Below, piece by piece: positions 48,417 through 58,624 of a stretch of DNA of 64,000 nt. The stretch's first letter is position 1; the number at the start of each line of letters is the position of its first letter. The notes under the pieces were generated by a model that saw nothing but the letters and a program-made list of their open reading frames with translations, searched no databases and was not told the origin of the DNA. The position numbers and the translations under genes were made by a program. Source of the stretch: Candidatus Methylacidiphilum fumarolicum (GTDB lineage Bacteria; Verrucomicrobiota; Verrucomicrobiia; Methylacidiphilales; Methylacidiphilaceae); NCBI RefSeq assembly GCF_949774925.1, contig NZ_OX458932.1:186001-250000 (forward strand), written 5' to 3'.

Positions 48417-49727
48417 TTACCCGTCAACCAAAGCAAAGAGAAGCTCTCCTTCGCACACCGTCTCCTTGTTGACGTAGCATTTCCCAAAAGCTTTCCCAAT
48501 CTTCCCTCTTGCCTTTGTCATTTCCACTTCGATGATCAGCGTATCCCCCGGCATCACCGGCTTGCGAAACTTCACCTTGTCCGCGCTCATAAAGTAACCG
48601 AGTTTGCCCGCATTCCCTGCTTTTCTCAATAGAAGAATACTGGCCAGCTGAGCCATTGCTTCAATCTGAAGCACCCCCGGCATAATGGGATGCCCTGGAA
48701 AATGGCCTTGAAAATAGGCTTCGTTCATTGTCACTGCTTTCTGGCCTATGGCTTTTACATCATCCTGAAAACCGAGTACTCGATCCAACATTAAAAATGG
48801 ATAGCGATGCGGCAGAATCTTCATCACCTCGTTGATATCTAAGGCGCCTTCCCCAACGGGGATATTTTCAACGGGCATCAAATGGGACAGATAATTCTTA
48901 TAGGCTTTCTGTATTTCTCTGATGAATTTGACATTCAGAAAATGACTAGGCCGAGCGGCCACAACTCTGGCTTTTAATCTCTTGGGAAAGAGAGCAAAGT
49001 CTCCAATCATGTCAAAAATTTTGTGTCTGACAAACTCGTTTTCAAACCGCAAAGGCTGCTGACTGTAGACTGCTTCCCCCCTAATGACAATTGCATTATC
49101 TAGACTGCCTCCTTTAATCAACCCTTTTTCGATAAGAGGAACCAGTTCCTCATAAAAGACGAAAGTTCGGGCAGGGGCAATCTCAGTTACAAAACTTTTG
49201 ATATCGTACTTCCAGCTAAAATACTGCGTAAAAAGTCCTGTGTGACTGACATGGGTACAACTAATCGAAAAGTTCTGATCAGGCCAGGCAGCAATGTAGG
49301 CTCCATCCTCGCCTTCCACCCAAACTGGTTCTCTCAGCTCAAAAAAAGAAACTGCTTTATCCTGTTCGACCGTTCCAACTTTTAAGATTTCATTGACTAG
49401 GAACATGCCACTGCCATCTCCAATCGGTGGCTCATTGGCATTCAGTTCAATGAGCGCATTATCTACCCCACAGCCGCTTAAAGCAGCTAAAACATGTTCA
49501 ACGGTATGAACCTTGACGTTTCCTTCTCCTATTGTCGTCGCTCGTTCCGTTTGCCTGACGTTATCCACCGATACCTGCACGGTGGGTTCATCGGGAAGAT
49601 CAACCCTTTTAAATACATAGCCACTGTCAGCTTCCGCTGGCTTAATGACAATTCTTACTGGATTACCGGTATGTAGGGATAGTCCTTCCACGCTCACCGG
49701 TTCGCGTATAGTCCTTTGCATTATCAC
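48417..49727 (-). CDS. lpxC/fabZ: Fused LpxC deacetylase and FabZ dehydratase
   Basis: A 436-residue fusion. Residues about 1-285 are LpxC, the zinc deacetylase that commits to lipid A synthesis: SLHTGNPVRIVIKPA, HTVEHVLAALSGCGVDNA with the zinc-binding His, GDGSGMFLV, and HKIFDMIGDFAL with the second His/Asp site. Residues about 290-436 are FabZ, the 3-hydroxyacyl-ACP dehydratase: ILPHRYPFLMLDRVLGF with the catalytic His, and GHFPGHPIMPGVLQIEAMAQ. The fusion is known in some Bacteroidetes and Chlamydiae/Verrucomicrobia relatives. It is followed by lpxA. Start ATG 49727. Confidence 0.95.
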   Translation of the reverse strand: MIMQRTIREPVSVEGLSLHTGNPVRIVIKPAEADSGYVFKRVDLPDEPTVQVSVDNVRQTERATTIGEGNVKVHTVEHVLAALSGCGVDNALIELNANEPPIGDGSGMFLVNEILKVGTVEQDKAVSFFELREPVWVEGEDGAYIAAWPDQNFSISCTHVSHTGLFTQYFSWKYDIKSFVTEIAPARTFVFYEELVPLIEKGLIKGGSLDNAIVIRGEAVYSQQPLRFENEFVRHKIFDMIGDFALFPKRLKARVVAARPSHFLNVKFIREIQKAYKNYLSHLMPVENIPVGEGALDINEVMKILPHRYPFLMLDRVLGFQDDVKAIGQKAVTMNEAYFQGHFPGHPIMPGVLQIEAMAQLASILLLRKAGNAGKLGYFMSADKVKFRKPVMPGDTLIIEVEMTKARGKIGKAFGKCYVNKETVCEGELLFALVDG

Positions 49728-49834
49728 AACGATCTACTCCTTTTGATTCCGCCTCTCTTATAAAAAGATCTAAAGTGTCCTTTTTGCAAGATTGTTCTGT
49801 TGCGTTTTTGTTCAATTTTGTTTTTTTCAATAAG

Positions 49835-51712
49835 ATGATACCTTTTAACTCCGTGCGATTCCACCAATGCTTTTCTTCCCGTGAAACTTTTTTTTTATTT
49901 CATCTGTCTAATCCAATAAAAAAAGGAGAAAAAAGGGAATCCCTAGCCCTATGGTGGCTTCTTTTCTTTCTTTTGCTTTTCTCTTTACTAGCCGGTGGAT
50001 GTAACCGGCAAAAAAAAATCCAAAAGGCGCAGCGACCAGCCTATCCTTTCTTTGAGGAAATGGAAACATCTTCCATGCCTAAAGGAAAGCAAGGAGGCAT
50101 ATTCATAGAAACGAGTGCCGCAGAGCCTTCTACTTTTAATTGGCTTGTCTCTGAAGATGCTACTTCTGCTTCGTTCCTTAATCTGATGTTTGATAGTCTG
50201 CTTTCCTATGATCCGATAGAAGATCATGTGATCCCAGGGCTGGCAAAGCAGTGGGAGGTAGCTCCCGACAATAAGACTTTTCGCTTTAAACTCAGAAAAG
50301 GGCTTAGTTGGAGCGATGGCGTACCGCTGACCGCTGATGATGTGATCTTTAGCTTTGCCTGTATTTACGATCCCAGGTTCCCTAACCGTAATGCTTATGA
50401 TCTTTCTGTAAACGGAAAACCTTTTAAAGTAGAAAAGATCGATGATCAAACCATTCAGATCCAAACCCCTGAAATCTTTGCTCCTTTCTTACGCTACATG
50501 TCAGGCTTTCCCTTGATGCCCAAACATATCCTCGAACCCTATTTCAAGGATGGATCTTTACAAAATCAATGGAATATAAGCACAGCCAAAAAGGATCCTA
50601 AGTCGATTGTTGCAAGTGGGCCCTTTTTGATTCTTTCGTATAATCCTGGAGAACGAATCGTTCTAGAAGCTAATCCCAGATACTGGAAAAAAGCCGATGG
50701 GGATATTCGGTTGCCTTATATCGATTATTTAATTGTCAAGTTCGTCAAGGATGCTAACGCCAGCTTGATTGCTTTTGCTTCCGGTCAAACAGACATCGAA
50801 GGAATAAGTCCAGACAACGTCGCATGGGTTCAAAAAGGGGAAAATATTTATCACTACACCATTTACGACAGAGGTCCCTCTACCGCTTCTTCCTTTCTTT
50901 GGTTTAATCAGAACCCTGGGAAAAACAAAAATAACGACCCTTATGTCCTTCCTTACAAGCTCAAATGGTTTCAAAATAGACTCTTCCGCCAAGCTATTTC
51001 TTATGCCATTGATAGGGAAGGGATTATTAATGGCGTGCTTTTTGGAAGGGGGACCCCGCTTTGGGGCCCTGAAACCCCAGCCAATGTAAAATGGTATAAC
51101 CCCAACGTTAAAAAGTATCCCTATAATCCTAGCCTTGCTTTGCAGCTTCTAGAACAGGCTGGATTCCACCGGGATGCCACTGGAAGGCTTTTTGATCAGG
51201 ACAACCATCCAGTTTCTTTTACGCTTCTGACCAATCAAGAAAATCCAATCCGCACGGCCATGGCCACCATCTTTAAAGAAAACTTAAAACAGATAGGCAT
51301 TGAAGTGCTCCTGCAATTCATCGATTTTGGCACGCTCGTAACCAAAATTAGTGACAGTTACGAGTATGAAGCCTGTCTGCTTGGACTAACGGGAGGAGGA
51401 GATCCTGCCGATGGCATGTCTGTGTTCATGAGCAAAGGGAGACTGCATCAGTGGTATCCTAACCAACCACAGCCGGCTACTCCCTGGGAAGCAGAAATAG
51501 ACAGGCTTATGGTCGAACAGTTAACTACCTTGGACGAGGCGAAGAGGATTCAATGCTGGTTTAAAGTTCAAGAAATTATGAGTGAGGAGCAGCCGTATAT
51601 CTATCTGGTAACTCCAAATACTTATGTTGGATTGAAAAACCGGTGGCGGAATGTAAAAATTCCTCGTATCGGCCCATTAGTCTGGAATATAGAAGAGATA
51701 TGGACGCCATGA
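49835..51712 (+). CDS. Peptide-type ABC transporter substrate-binding lipoprotein
   Basis: About 625 residues from ATG 49835; the open frame begins at GTG 49775, and a GTG at 49853 is also possible. A hydrophobic stretch (LALWWLLFFLLLFSLLAGGC) ends in a lipobox, so the mature protein begins at that Cys. The remainder is an SBP_bac_5 fold: TFRFKLRKGLSWSDGVPLTA, then ASGPFLILSYNPGERIVLEA, and RQAISYAIDREGIINGVLFG. It should feed the oppBCDF-like genes at 53300-57029, which are on the other strand and separated by two genes. It shares 4 nt with the following methyltransferase (ATGA). Confidence 0.9.
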   Translation: MIPFNSVRFHQCFSSRETFFLFHLSNPIKKGEKRESLALWWLLFFLLLFSLLAGGCNRQKKIQKAQRPAYPFFEEMETSSMPKGKQGGIFIETSAAEPSTFNWLVSEDATSASFLNLMFDSLLSYDPIEDHVIPGLAKQWEVAPDNKTFRFKLRKGLSWSDGVPLTADDVIFSFACIYDPRFPNRNAYDLSVNGKPFKVEKIDDQTIQIQTPEIFAPFLRYMSGFPLMPKHILEPYFKDGSLQNQWNISTAKKDPKSIVASGPFLILSYNPGERIVLEANPRYWKKADGDIRLPYIDYLIVKFVKDANASLIAFASGQTDIEGISPDNVAWVQKGENIYHYTIYDRGPSTASSFLWFNQNPGKNKNNDPYVLPYKLKWFQNRLFRQAISYAIDREGIINGVLFGRGTPLWGPETPANVKWYNPNVKKYPYNPSLALQLLEQAGFHRDATGRLFDQDNHPVSFTLLTNQENPIRTAMATIFKENLKQIGIEVLLQFIDFGTLVTKISDSYEYEACLLGLTGGGDPADGMSVFMSKGRLHQWYPNQPQPATPWEAEIDRLMVEQLTTLDEAKRIQCWFKVQEIMSEEQPYIYLVTPNTYVGLKNRWRNVKIPRIGPLVWNIEEIWTP

Positions 51713-52212
51713 TTTCCACACAAGATCGGCCTAAAGAACATATTTTTCTTGAAAGTGTGGTGGGGCCTGTGAGGATAGTTTTAATCGAAGGTCAGCCTGC
51801 AAGCCTCCAACAGATTGACCCAAAGACTCCTCACTTATCTAAATGGATTCTAGAAAGTCAAAGGCAATCGCCCATGCTTTTTAGCCTTCTGTCCAAGAGT
51901 CTCCTAAACGGGGATATTTTTGAAGGAGAACTTTCGCTTCAAGGGCTTCCTCCCTTTTACAAAATGGTATTGGAACGGGTAAAAACAATTCCCAAAGGGA
52001 CCGTAAAAACCTACAGTCAACTGGCAGAAGAAATAGGCCATCCTCTTGCTGTTAGGGCTGTTGGATCAGCCCTAGCAAAAAACCCTTTGCCTCTGCTGAT
52101 TCCCTGCCATCGCGTGATTAGAAAAAATGGACAAATTGGCCATTATAGCTTGGGCGGAAAATCAATGAAAGAAAAACTCCTTAAACTGGAAGGATTCAAA
52201 CCGTTTCCATAA
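51709..52212 (+). CDS. ogt: Methylated-DNA-protein cysteine methyltransferase
   Basis: About 167 residues from ATG 51709, which overlaps the stop of the binding-protein gene as ATGA; an ATG at 51700 is the alternative. It has the active-site motif PCHRVI near residue 144, with the Cys that takes alkyl groups from O6-alkylguanine and is spent in the process. The helix-turn-helix part is seen as VKTYSQLAEEIGHPLAVRAV. The N-terminal ribonuclease-like part is short. Coupling to a transporter gene is unusual and probably incidental. Confidence 0.93.
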   Translation: MISTQDRPKEHIFLESVVGPVRIVLIEGQPASLQQIDPKTPHLSKWILESQRQSPMLFSLLSKSLLNGDIFEGELSLQGLPPFYKMVLERVKTIPKGTVKTYSQLAEEIGHPLAVRAVGSALAKNPLPLLIPCHRVIRKNGQIGHYSLGGKSMKEKLLKLEGFKPFP

Positions 52213-52375
52213 CAATGACACTTTCTTGTGTAGTCATGAGCTGTCGCACAAGAGGGTCAGTGTTCCAAAGGTGCGCCGAATTCCTGGGGGGCTGTCTAAA
52301 TGCTGCGGCGGTGGGAACGTAAAATGTTCTTCTGTGGCCATCTCTTAGAGCTAGAAAGCGCACTAAAGGCTTTGC

Positions 52376-53290
52376 CTAGCGTCTTACTTCTATCCAGCAA
52401 CAGGCTGGCAGCTCAGTCAAAGGTATATCTGGTAAAGGAAACGGGCCGTGAAGCAGCGAAAGCTTTAGGTTTTTTTTTGCTGCTACTTTTTGGGCTTTTG
52501 AGAAAAGCCTCTTTGTTTCCCACTTTCTGTAGTTAGTGGAAAGAAAAAGGGTTGTTAGTTCCTCTGAACAGAGATCCAATGCTTGATCAAGCATTGCCTC
52601 AAAATCCCTAGGAAAAGAAAAATGCTTGCCATGCCTGCCACAGGAAAAAGTGGGGGGATCAATAATGATATGATCAAACCTAAGATGTTTTTTGCGGAGT
52701 AGCTTCAAAGATTCTCTGGCATCAATAGCCAAAAATGTGTGTCCTGTGGGGTCAACTCCATTAAGCCTGTAATTTTCTTTGCCCCATTCTAAAAATTTAG
52801 CCGAAAGATCCACATTCCAACTTTGACCTCCAGCAACAGCGGCACACAGTCCAAAGGAACAGCTGAAAGCAAATAGGTTTAAAAGCTTGCCGATTTTCCT
52901 CTTTCTTAAAAATAACCGATTTTGTCTTTGATCTATAAATAAGCCTGGAGAACTACCTCCATGAAAACGGATCGAGTAAGAAAGTCCATTTTCATGACAA
53001 ATAGTTTGTAGGGGCAGAGTCTCTTCTCCATAGAGTTGTAGAAGCCCCTCAGAGGCAGGGCATTCTTTTTTAAAACGCTTTTTTAAAAATACTCTTCTAG
53101 GGGATAATCCATGGGACCGACTCCAACAAAAGAGCGATTCAACCAACTCCTCTTTTCTTTGTTCTTCGTTTAAGACCACTACATAGTCTTCTCCATACCT
53201 TTCTATCCATCCCCATTCCGATGTATAGACCCGATGAATGTCTGTTAAAGATCGTTGGAAAGAAGCTAAAATAGTCGAATCGATCCACAT
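52376..53290 (-). CDS. RlmI-like class I rRNA methyltransferase
   Basis: A 304-residue class I SAM-dependent methyltransferase like the cytosine-C5 23S rRNA enzymes RlmI/YccW. It has a middle GGSSPGLFIDQRQNRLFLRK segment (the GLFLDQR motif before the SAM domain), LLNLFAFSCSFGLCAAVAGG (motif I region), and the catalytic-type FDHIIIDPPTFSCGRHGK motif. The N-terminal PUA domain of RlmI is missing or divergent. It sits 10 bp after oppF in the same direction. Confidence 0.8.
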   Translation of the reverse strand: MWIDSTILASFQRSLTDIHRVYTSEWGWIERYGEDYVVVLNEEQRKEELVESLFCWSRSHGLSPRRVFLKKRFKKECPASEGLLQLYGEETLPLQTICHENGLSYSIRFHGGSSPGLFIDQRQNRLFLRKRKIGKLLNLFAFSCSFGLCAAVAGGQSWNVDLSAKFLEWGKENYRLNGVDPTGHTFLAIDARESLKLLRKKHLRFDHIIIDPPTFSCGRHGKHFSFPRDFEAMLDQALDLCSEELTTLFLSTNYRKWETKRLFSKAQKVAAKKNLKLSLLHGPFPLPDIPLTELPACCWIEVRR

Positions 53291-53299
53291 AGAATGTCG

Positions 53300-54106
53300 C
53301 TAGATGGAAGGAATGGAGGCAATGAGTTTTTTGGTATACTCATCTTTTGGATTTTTATAAATTTCTTCTGGTGATCCTTCTTCCACAATCCTCCCTTTAT
53401 TGAGCACAAGCACATAATCGCTAAGGTATTCGACTACAGCCAAATCATGAGAAATGAAAAGGTAGGAAAGGTTAAATTCTTGCTGTAGATCCATTAACAA
53501 ATTAATGATCTGTGCCTGCACCGAGACATCCAGGGCACTTACAGGTTCATCACATATGATCAGTTTCGGTCCGACGGCTAAGGCCCGGGCTATGCCGATC
53601 CGTTGCCGCTGGCCTCCGCTAAATTCATGAGGGTATCGATACAGATGCTCAGCGCTGAGTCCGACTTTTTCGAGAAGCTCAACAATTTTTTCTTTTTTTT
53701 GTTTTTTCTCCATGCCTGGAAAGTGAATATCTAGAGGTTCTCTTAAGATCGATTCGATAGTGAGCCTAGGGTTTAGAGAGTTATGAGGATCCTGGAAAAT
53801 CATCTGTATTTTTTTTCTATACGGACGAAATTGCTTTTGGCTTAGATTATGAATTGGCCTGCCTTCGTAAAGAATAGAACCTGAGGTTGGGTCTTGCAGT
53901 CTTACAATCGTTCTGCCTATAGTCGTTTTCCCGCTGCCGCTTTCACCAACGAGTCCAATGGTTTGTCCTTCTTTAATTGTAAAGGTCACATCGTCAACAG
54001 CCTTAACCCACTCTTTCGAACGGCCCAGTAGGCTTTTCCGAATTGGGAAATAGACTTTAAGGGAATTAACGCTAAGCAGTGGAGAGGAAGCAGTAGGTCC
54101 AGTCAT
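53300..54106 (-). CDS. oppF: Oligopeptide-type ABC transporter ATP-binding protein, OppF-like
   Basis: Start at ATG 54106, overlapping the upstream OppD-like stop by 4 nt (ATGA); the longer frame begins at 54184. About 268 residues with Walker A GESGSGKTT, Q-loop FQDPHNSLNPR, signature FSGGQRQRIGIAR, Walker B IICDEPVSALD and H-loop LFISHDLAVV. It ends with the short OppF-type tail. Third of the leftward oppB-oppC-oppD-oppF set. Confidence 0.95.
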   Translation of the reverse strand: MTGPTASSPLLSVNSLKVYFPIRKSLLGRSKEWVKAVDDVTFTIKEGQTIGLVGESGSGKTTIGRTIVRLQDPTSGSILYEGRPIHNLSQKQFRPYRKKIQMIFQDPHNSLNPRLTIESILREPLDIHFPGMEKKQKKEKIVELLEKVGLSAEHLYRYPHEFSGGQRQRIGIARALAVGPKLIICDEPVSALDVSVQAQIINLLMDLQQEFNLSYLFISHDLAVVEYLSDYVLVLNKGRIVEEGSPEEIYKNPKDEYTKKLIASIPSI

Positions 54107-54945
54107 AAGTTCAGGGAAGATTCTATCAAAGAATAATCGATAGCACGCAATCTTTTCCCTTTTTCTCCAAGTCTTGGAACACAATCAATCAAAGCCTTGG
54201 TATAGGGATGGGTAGGGGAATAAATCACTTTTTCAGTTGGGCCTTCTTCAACCACTTGCCCTCTGAACATTACCACCACCCGATCAGAAAAGCCTTTGAC
54301 TATACCAAAATTATGAGTAATCAGCAAGACAGACATGGCCAGATCCTTCTGAATTTTAGCAAAAAGTTCTAGAATCTGTGCTTGGATGGTGACATCAAGG
54401 GCTGTAGTAGGTTCATCAGCAACAAGAAGCTTTGGTTTGCATAGCAGGGCCATGGCGATCATCACTCTTTGCTGCATGCCTCCGCTCAGTTCATGCGGAT
54501 AGCTTTTCCAGACCCTCTGGCAATCAACGATCCCTACCTTTTGCAATACCTCTAAGCCAAGAACCTTTTTGTCTTTGAGATGAGGTTGGTGGAGTTCAAT
54601 AGCCTCCAAAAGTTGAAAACCAATGGAATAGACTGGATTCAAAGAGGTTGAGGGTTCTTGAAACACATAAGCGATTTCTCCACCTCGATACTTTCGTAAT
54701 TCTTTTTGCGACAGTGCCAAGAGGTCTACTCCCTCATAAAGAATTTTCCCTTTTTTGTATACAGCAGGCGGACTCTCCAAAAGTTTTGTCAAAGACAGGG
54801 CGGTCACCGATTTGCCACTTCCACTTTCCCCAACAATAGCAACCGACTCTGCCTTTTCTATTGAAAAACTTACCCCACGCAGAGCAGGGATTTCACCGGA
54901 CTGAGTTAAAAAATGGACATGAAGGTCTTCTACTTGAAGAAGCAT
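54103..54945 (-). CDS. oppD: Oligopeptide-type ABC transporter ATP-binding protein, OppD-like
   Basis: A 280-residue ATPase with Walker [11 protein letters not shown]-loop [12 protein letters not shown], signature [13 protein letters not shown], Walker [13 protein letters not shown] and H-loop [10 protein letters not shown]. The C-terminal region contains the oligopeptide-ABC family tail [22 protein letters not shown]. It is 55 bp after oppC and coupled to oppF. OppD and OppF together power the channel made by OppB and OppC. Confidence 0.95.
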   Translation of the reverse strand: MLLQVEDLHVHFLTQSGEIPALRGVSFSIEKAESVAIVGESGSGKSVTALSLTKLLESPPAVYKKGKILYEGVDLLALSQKELRKYRGGEIAYVFQEPSTSLNPVYSIGFQLLEAIELHQPHLKDKKVLGLEVLQKVGIVDCQRVWKSYPHELSGGMQQRVMIAMALLCKPKLLVADEPTTALDVTIQAQILELFAKIQKDLAMSVLLITHNFGIVKGFSDRVVVMFRGQVVEEGPTEKVIYSPTHPYTKALIDCVPRLGEKGKRLRAIDYSLIESSLNL

Positions 54946-55000
54946 GCGTACTATATCCTATTAGGTTTAAACTTTTTTCCTTACTATCAATTAATACAAA

Positions 55001-56068
55001 TTAGCCTCTTTTTGTTTGATAAATACGAAATTTTGGATCCACAAGGTCCCGAAGCACATCGCCTAGCATATTAAAAGCTACCACGGTTATCAAAATAGCA
55101 ATTCCAGGAGTCAACAGCCACCAGAAATTAAGCATGAATACCTTCATATCCTGGGCTTGTGCTAGCATGAGCCCCCAGGAAGCAGAAGGTTCCTGAATCC
55201 CAAGGCCAAGAAAGCTCAAAGCTGCTTCTCCTAAAATATATCCAGGAATCGATAAAGCAGCCGACACAAGAAGATAACTCGCCAGGTTAGGTAGGAGGTG
55301 TTTGAGGAGGATCTTCACCGAGGATTGACCCAGAACAATGGCTGCATCGACAAAGGTTTGGGACCGTAGGGAAAGAACAAGTCCCCTAATCACTCTGGCA
55401 AATCCTGACCAACCAATGAAACTCAGTATGATGACGATAAGGAAGTAGACCTGAGCGGAACTAAACTTCACCCCAAAGATGCCTCTTAAAGCCAATAAAA
55501 GATAAAGAGCCGGTACGGCCATTAAAAACTCAGTCAGCCGCATCACGACATTGTCGAACCATCCTCCATAATAGCCCGAGAGCCCACCGATCAATAGGCC
55601 TAGAATCATGGTAATAGACACCCCAATCAGTCCGATACTTAAGGAAACTTGAGAGCCATACACTAATCTTGAAAAAACGTCTCTTCCCGTATTATCGCTA
55701 CCCAACAGATAGACTCGATCCGGCTTATCCACCCCAAAAAGATGGATATCAGAAGGAAAAATTCCAAGCAATCGGTAGGCATATCCATGGACGAACCATT
55801 TCAGAGGACAGTAATCCCCCTCGATCACTTTATACATTGCTGACGATGGGTCTACATTTTTGTAACGTGCCACAACGAACCTAGCGGAGTGCCAATAAAT
55901 TTTTGTCGGTGGATGATAGGTTTTCTTTAGATCTTGATCGGAAGGTTCGTAGGGTGCTAGAAAAGGGGCCAAAATCGCGATAAGATATAGAAACAAAAGG
56001 ATAAGGCAAGCAGAAAGCCCAAAAGGATTTCTCAATAGTTCTTTAATATAAGATCTTTTCTCATTCAT
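55001..56068 (-). CDS. oppC: Oligopeptide-type ABC transporter permease, OppC-like
   Basis: Start at ATG 56068 (MNEKRSYIKELLRNPFGL), overlapping oppB by 8 nt; the longer frame begins at 56113. About 355 residues, longer than usual because of a periplasmic insertion of roughly 70 residues between helix 1 and the core (PPTKIYWHSARFVVARYKN). The permease core has GTDNTGRDVFSRLVYGSQ-type sequence (LGSDNTGRDVFSRLVYG), five helices and the EAALSFLGLGIQEPSASWG loop that contacts the ATPases. Confidence 0.93.
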   Translation of the reverse strand: MNEKRSYIKELLRNPFGLSACLILLFLYLIAILAPFLAPYEPSDQDLKKTYHPPTKIYWHSARFVVARYKNVDPSSAMYKVIEGDYCPLKWFVHGYAYRLLGIFPSDIHLFGVDKPDRVYLLGSDNTGRDVFSRLVYGSQVSLSIGLIGVSITMILGLLIGGLSGYYGGWFDNVVMRLTEFLMAVPALYLLLALRGIFGVKFSSAQVYFLIVIILSFIGWSGFARVIRGLVLSLRSQTFVDAAIVLGQSSVKILLKHLLPNLASYLLVSAALSIPGYILGEAALSFLGLGIQEPSASWGLMLAQAQDMKVFMLNFWWLLTPGIAILITVVAFNMLGDVLRDLVDPKFRIYQTKRG

Positions 56069-57029
56069 GATGGACGATTCGGGGATCGACCCAAGCCAAA
56101 AGAATATCGGCAATCAAATTCCCTAAAACTAATAAAAGACAACTAAAGACAACAGAACCTAAAACCACAAATTGGTCCTGTTTCATTAAAGCGGAATAAA
56201 TCAGCTGCCCAATTCCTGGATAGTTCATTATGTTTTCCACTAAAAGAGAGCCGCTCAATAGTCCAGCAATAACATACCCAAAGGTACTTATTAAGGGGTT
56301 GATAGCATTCCGTAGCACATGCCGGAACATGACCGCATTTTCAGGAAGTCCCTTGGCTCTGGCCGTTAACACATAATCAGCACGGATCGCATCTAAAAAA
56401 CTACCTCTCATTATCCGCATCATGTTGGCAACCCCTCCGATACCGAGGACAAGGGTGGGAAGCACCAGATGATAGGCTATGTCTACTAATTTGTCTATAG
56501 GAGAAAGAAAAGGATACTCTATGGATGTTAATCCTCCAATGGGGAACCAACCAGTGCGAGCGGCAAAGTAAACGGCGAGGAGGGCTAAAAAAAATTCCGG
56601 AAAAGAAATGGAAATGTAGGCTAAAAAGGAGCTGAGTCGATCTAATAAAGAATCTTTGTAAATAGCAGACAATACGCCAATTGGTATAGCAATACACCAG
56701 GCTAGCAATAGTGAACTGAGATTCAACAAAAGGGTGGCTTGCACCCTTTGCATCAGCAGCTCGATCACTGACATCTTATAAATCCAAGAATAACCAAAAT
56801 CACCATGAAGAACGTTGTTTAGCCAAAGGAAATACCGTTCGTACCATGGTTTATCCAAACCAAATTTCTTTTCCAATGCTTCAATCATTTGGGGGCTGAT
56901 ATCCCTTTCAGCCTTCAAGGGGGTTAAATAGTTTGTTTGGGTCAAAGACATTAAGAAAAAAACCATAAAAGTGACTCCAAGCAAAAGAGGAATAAGAGCT
57001 AATAGTCTGCGGACGATAAATAAAATCAT
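56061..57029 (-). CDS. oppB: Oligopeptide-type ABC transporter permease, OppB-like
   Basis: A 322-residue permease that starts MILFIVRRLLALIPLLLGVT, has the FGLDKPWYERYFLWLNNVLH periplasmic segment, and the cytoplasmic loop RADYVLTARAKGLPENAVMF with the EAA-like motif. Six helices. It heads a leftward oppB-oppC-oppD-oppF-methyltransferase operon, opposite the AsmA-like gene. Confidence 0.95.
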   Translation of the reverse strand: MILFIVRRLLALIPLLLGVTFMVFFLMSLTQTNYLTPLKAERDISPQMIEALEKKFGLDKPWYERYFLWLNNVLHGDFGYSWIYKMSVIELLMQRVQATLLLNLSSLLLAWCIAIPIGVLSAIYKDSLLDRLSSFLAYISISFPEFFLALLAVYFAARTGWFPIGGLTSIEYPFLSPIDKLVDIAYHLVLPTLVLGIGGVANMMRIMRGSFLDAIRADYVLTARAKGLPENAVMFRHVLRNAINPLISTFGYVIAGLLSGSLLVENIMNYPGIGQLIYSALMKQDQFVVLGSVVFSCLLLVLGNLIADILLAWVDPRIVHHE

Positions 57030-57160
57030 AATGATTGAAGATGGAAAAACCTAACAATAAGCTTTCTGACTTTAATCATCAACTGAAGTCGACAGCTTGC
57101 AGATTCATTAGTAAGGATTATGATAAAAAAGCTCTTGCATAAGATAAAAGAAAAAACACA

Positions 57161-58525
57161 ATGTACAAGAATTTAGCTTATTTGGTTGTAATACTCTCAT
57201 TGCTTTTCATAGGCCTCATCGTGAGCTTTTTTTCTATCATAGATGGCTATATTTCAAGTCAAGGGTTTAGAACATTTCTTTCTCGAAAAATCACCGAAGC
57301 CATTAAGGTAGAAGGGAGTTTTGAGCCATTGCATCTACAGGGAAATCTCCTCCTAACTGATAAATATACCGGTAGAGGAGAACCATCCAGTCCCATCGGA
57401 AGCATAGTCGGATCCAACATCGAATGCCAGCTTTTGCTACGAAAAATTTTTTCTGGTTCTTGGTACATAGAACAGCTCAATGTAAACACTCTAGAAATCG
57501 CCTTTAAAGAACAATTTCCTAAAGAACTTTCCACTGGCTCTCCAAATCCATCATTAGCCTCATATAGTGAAGCTGCCTCTCCGCATAAAGAAGCTTTTTA
57601 TCAAAATTTGATCCCCAAAAAAGTGGAATTGAAGAAGATTGTCATCAACAACTGCACTTTAAAATGGCCTAAACAAATCGCTGGAGGGGGCAAGCTTTAC
57701 AATATGTCCGTAGAGCTCTTAAAATCCTCTGGGACGGATATGTGGACAGCTCAAGGAAAAGGAGGACGTCTTACTTTCGGTTCTTTGGATCCACTCATAA
57801 TAAAAGAGCTATTCCTAAAAATTTTTTCCGATGGACTCTATATCTCCAAGTGTGTTGTGGTTAGTGAACCTCATGGCCAGATAGAAGCCAATGGCGAATG
57901 GAAGTGGGCAAGCAAAGAAAAAAATATGGAATTGACTTTACACTCCCTGCCACTGCCCCTCTTTCTGCCTGCATCGTGGAAAGGAAAAATAGATGGGGAT
58001 ATCAATGGGAAAACTTTCTTAAGCCAGTCTCCAACAATGGAGACTTCTCTTGAGGGGACTATTTATTTGAAAAATGGAGTGATCGAAGCCCTTCCCTTGT
58101 TAGCTTCTTTAGCCCTTCTAGGGACAACAAACAGGCTACCTATTGATACAGGCAAAGCAACCCTTTTTATTTCAAAAAGCAAAACGGAACTTTCCAATAT
58201 CGAAATGGAATGTAAAGGAAAAATCAGAATAGAAGGTCAAATCGAAGTGATAGGAGATCAACTTCATGGAAAGCTCTTTACAGGGATTAATCCAGGCCAA
58301 CTTGAATTCCTACCTGGAGCTAAAGAAAAGGTTTTTTCCCAAGAAAAGAACGGCTATCAATGGACCACGGTGAATATTAGTGGCTCCCTCCAAGATCCTA
58401 AAGAAGACCTCAGCCCAAGGCTTACTGCAGCGGCCACAGAAACAATTAAAGAAAGTGCAGGTCAAATTATCCAATCGGCTCTCGATTTTATAAAAAAAAT
58501 GCAAAAGAAAAGCCCTTCCAATTAA
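57161..58525 (+). CDS. AsmA-like membrane-anchored envelope protein
   Basis: A 454-residue protein with one N-terminal helix (LAYLVVILSLLFIGLIVSFF), then a beta-rich periplasmic body. It has the repeated amphipathic-strand character of AsmA/TamB-type lipid-transfer proteins: IEQLNVNTLEIAFKEQ early, and near the C-terminus ELSNIEMECKGKIRIEGQIE and LPGAKEKVFSQEKNG. It lacks a clear enzyme motif. A role in outer-membrane lipid handling is inferred. It is divergent from oppB. Confidence 0.65.
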   Translation: MYKNLAYLVVILSLLFIGLIVSFFSIIDGYISSQGFRTFLSRKITEAIKVEGSFEPLHLQGNLLLTDKYTGRGEPSSPIGSIVGSNIECQLLLRKIFSGSWYIEQLNVNTLEIAFKEQFPKELSTGSPNPSLASYSEAASPHKEAFYQNLIPKKVELKKIVINNCTLKWPKQIAGGGKLYNMSVELLKSSGTDMWTAQGKGGRLTFGSLDPLIIKELFLKIFSDGLYISKCVVVSEPHGQIEANGEWKWASKEKNMELTLHSLPLPLFLPASWKGKIDGDINGKTFLSQSPTMETSLEGTIYLKNGVIEALPLLASLALLGTTNRLPIDTGKATLFISKSKTELSNIEMECKGKIRIEGQIEVIGDQLHGKLFTGINPGQLEFLPGAKEKVFSQEKNGYQWTTVNISGSLQDPKEDLSPRLTAAATETIKESAGQIIQSALDFIKKMQKKSPSN

Positions 58526-58624
58526 TTTCCCTGGGAATATTCTTGGTGAAGAGTCCGACGTTCCCTGATAGATCCTTTTGGTCCATGATGGATAAAGATG
58601 CTTTTCCTGCCCTTGTTATACTGC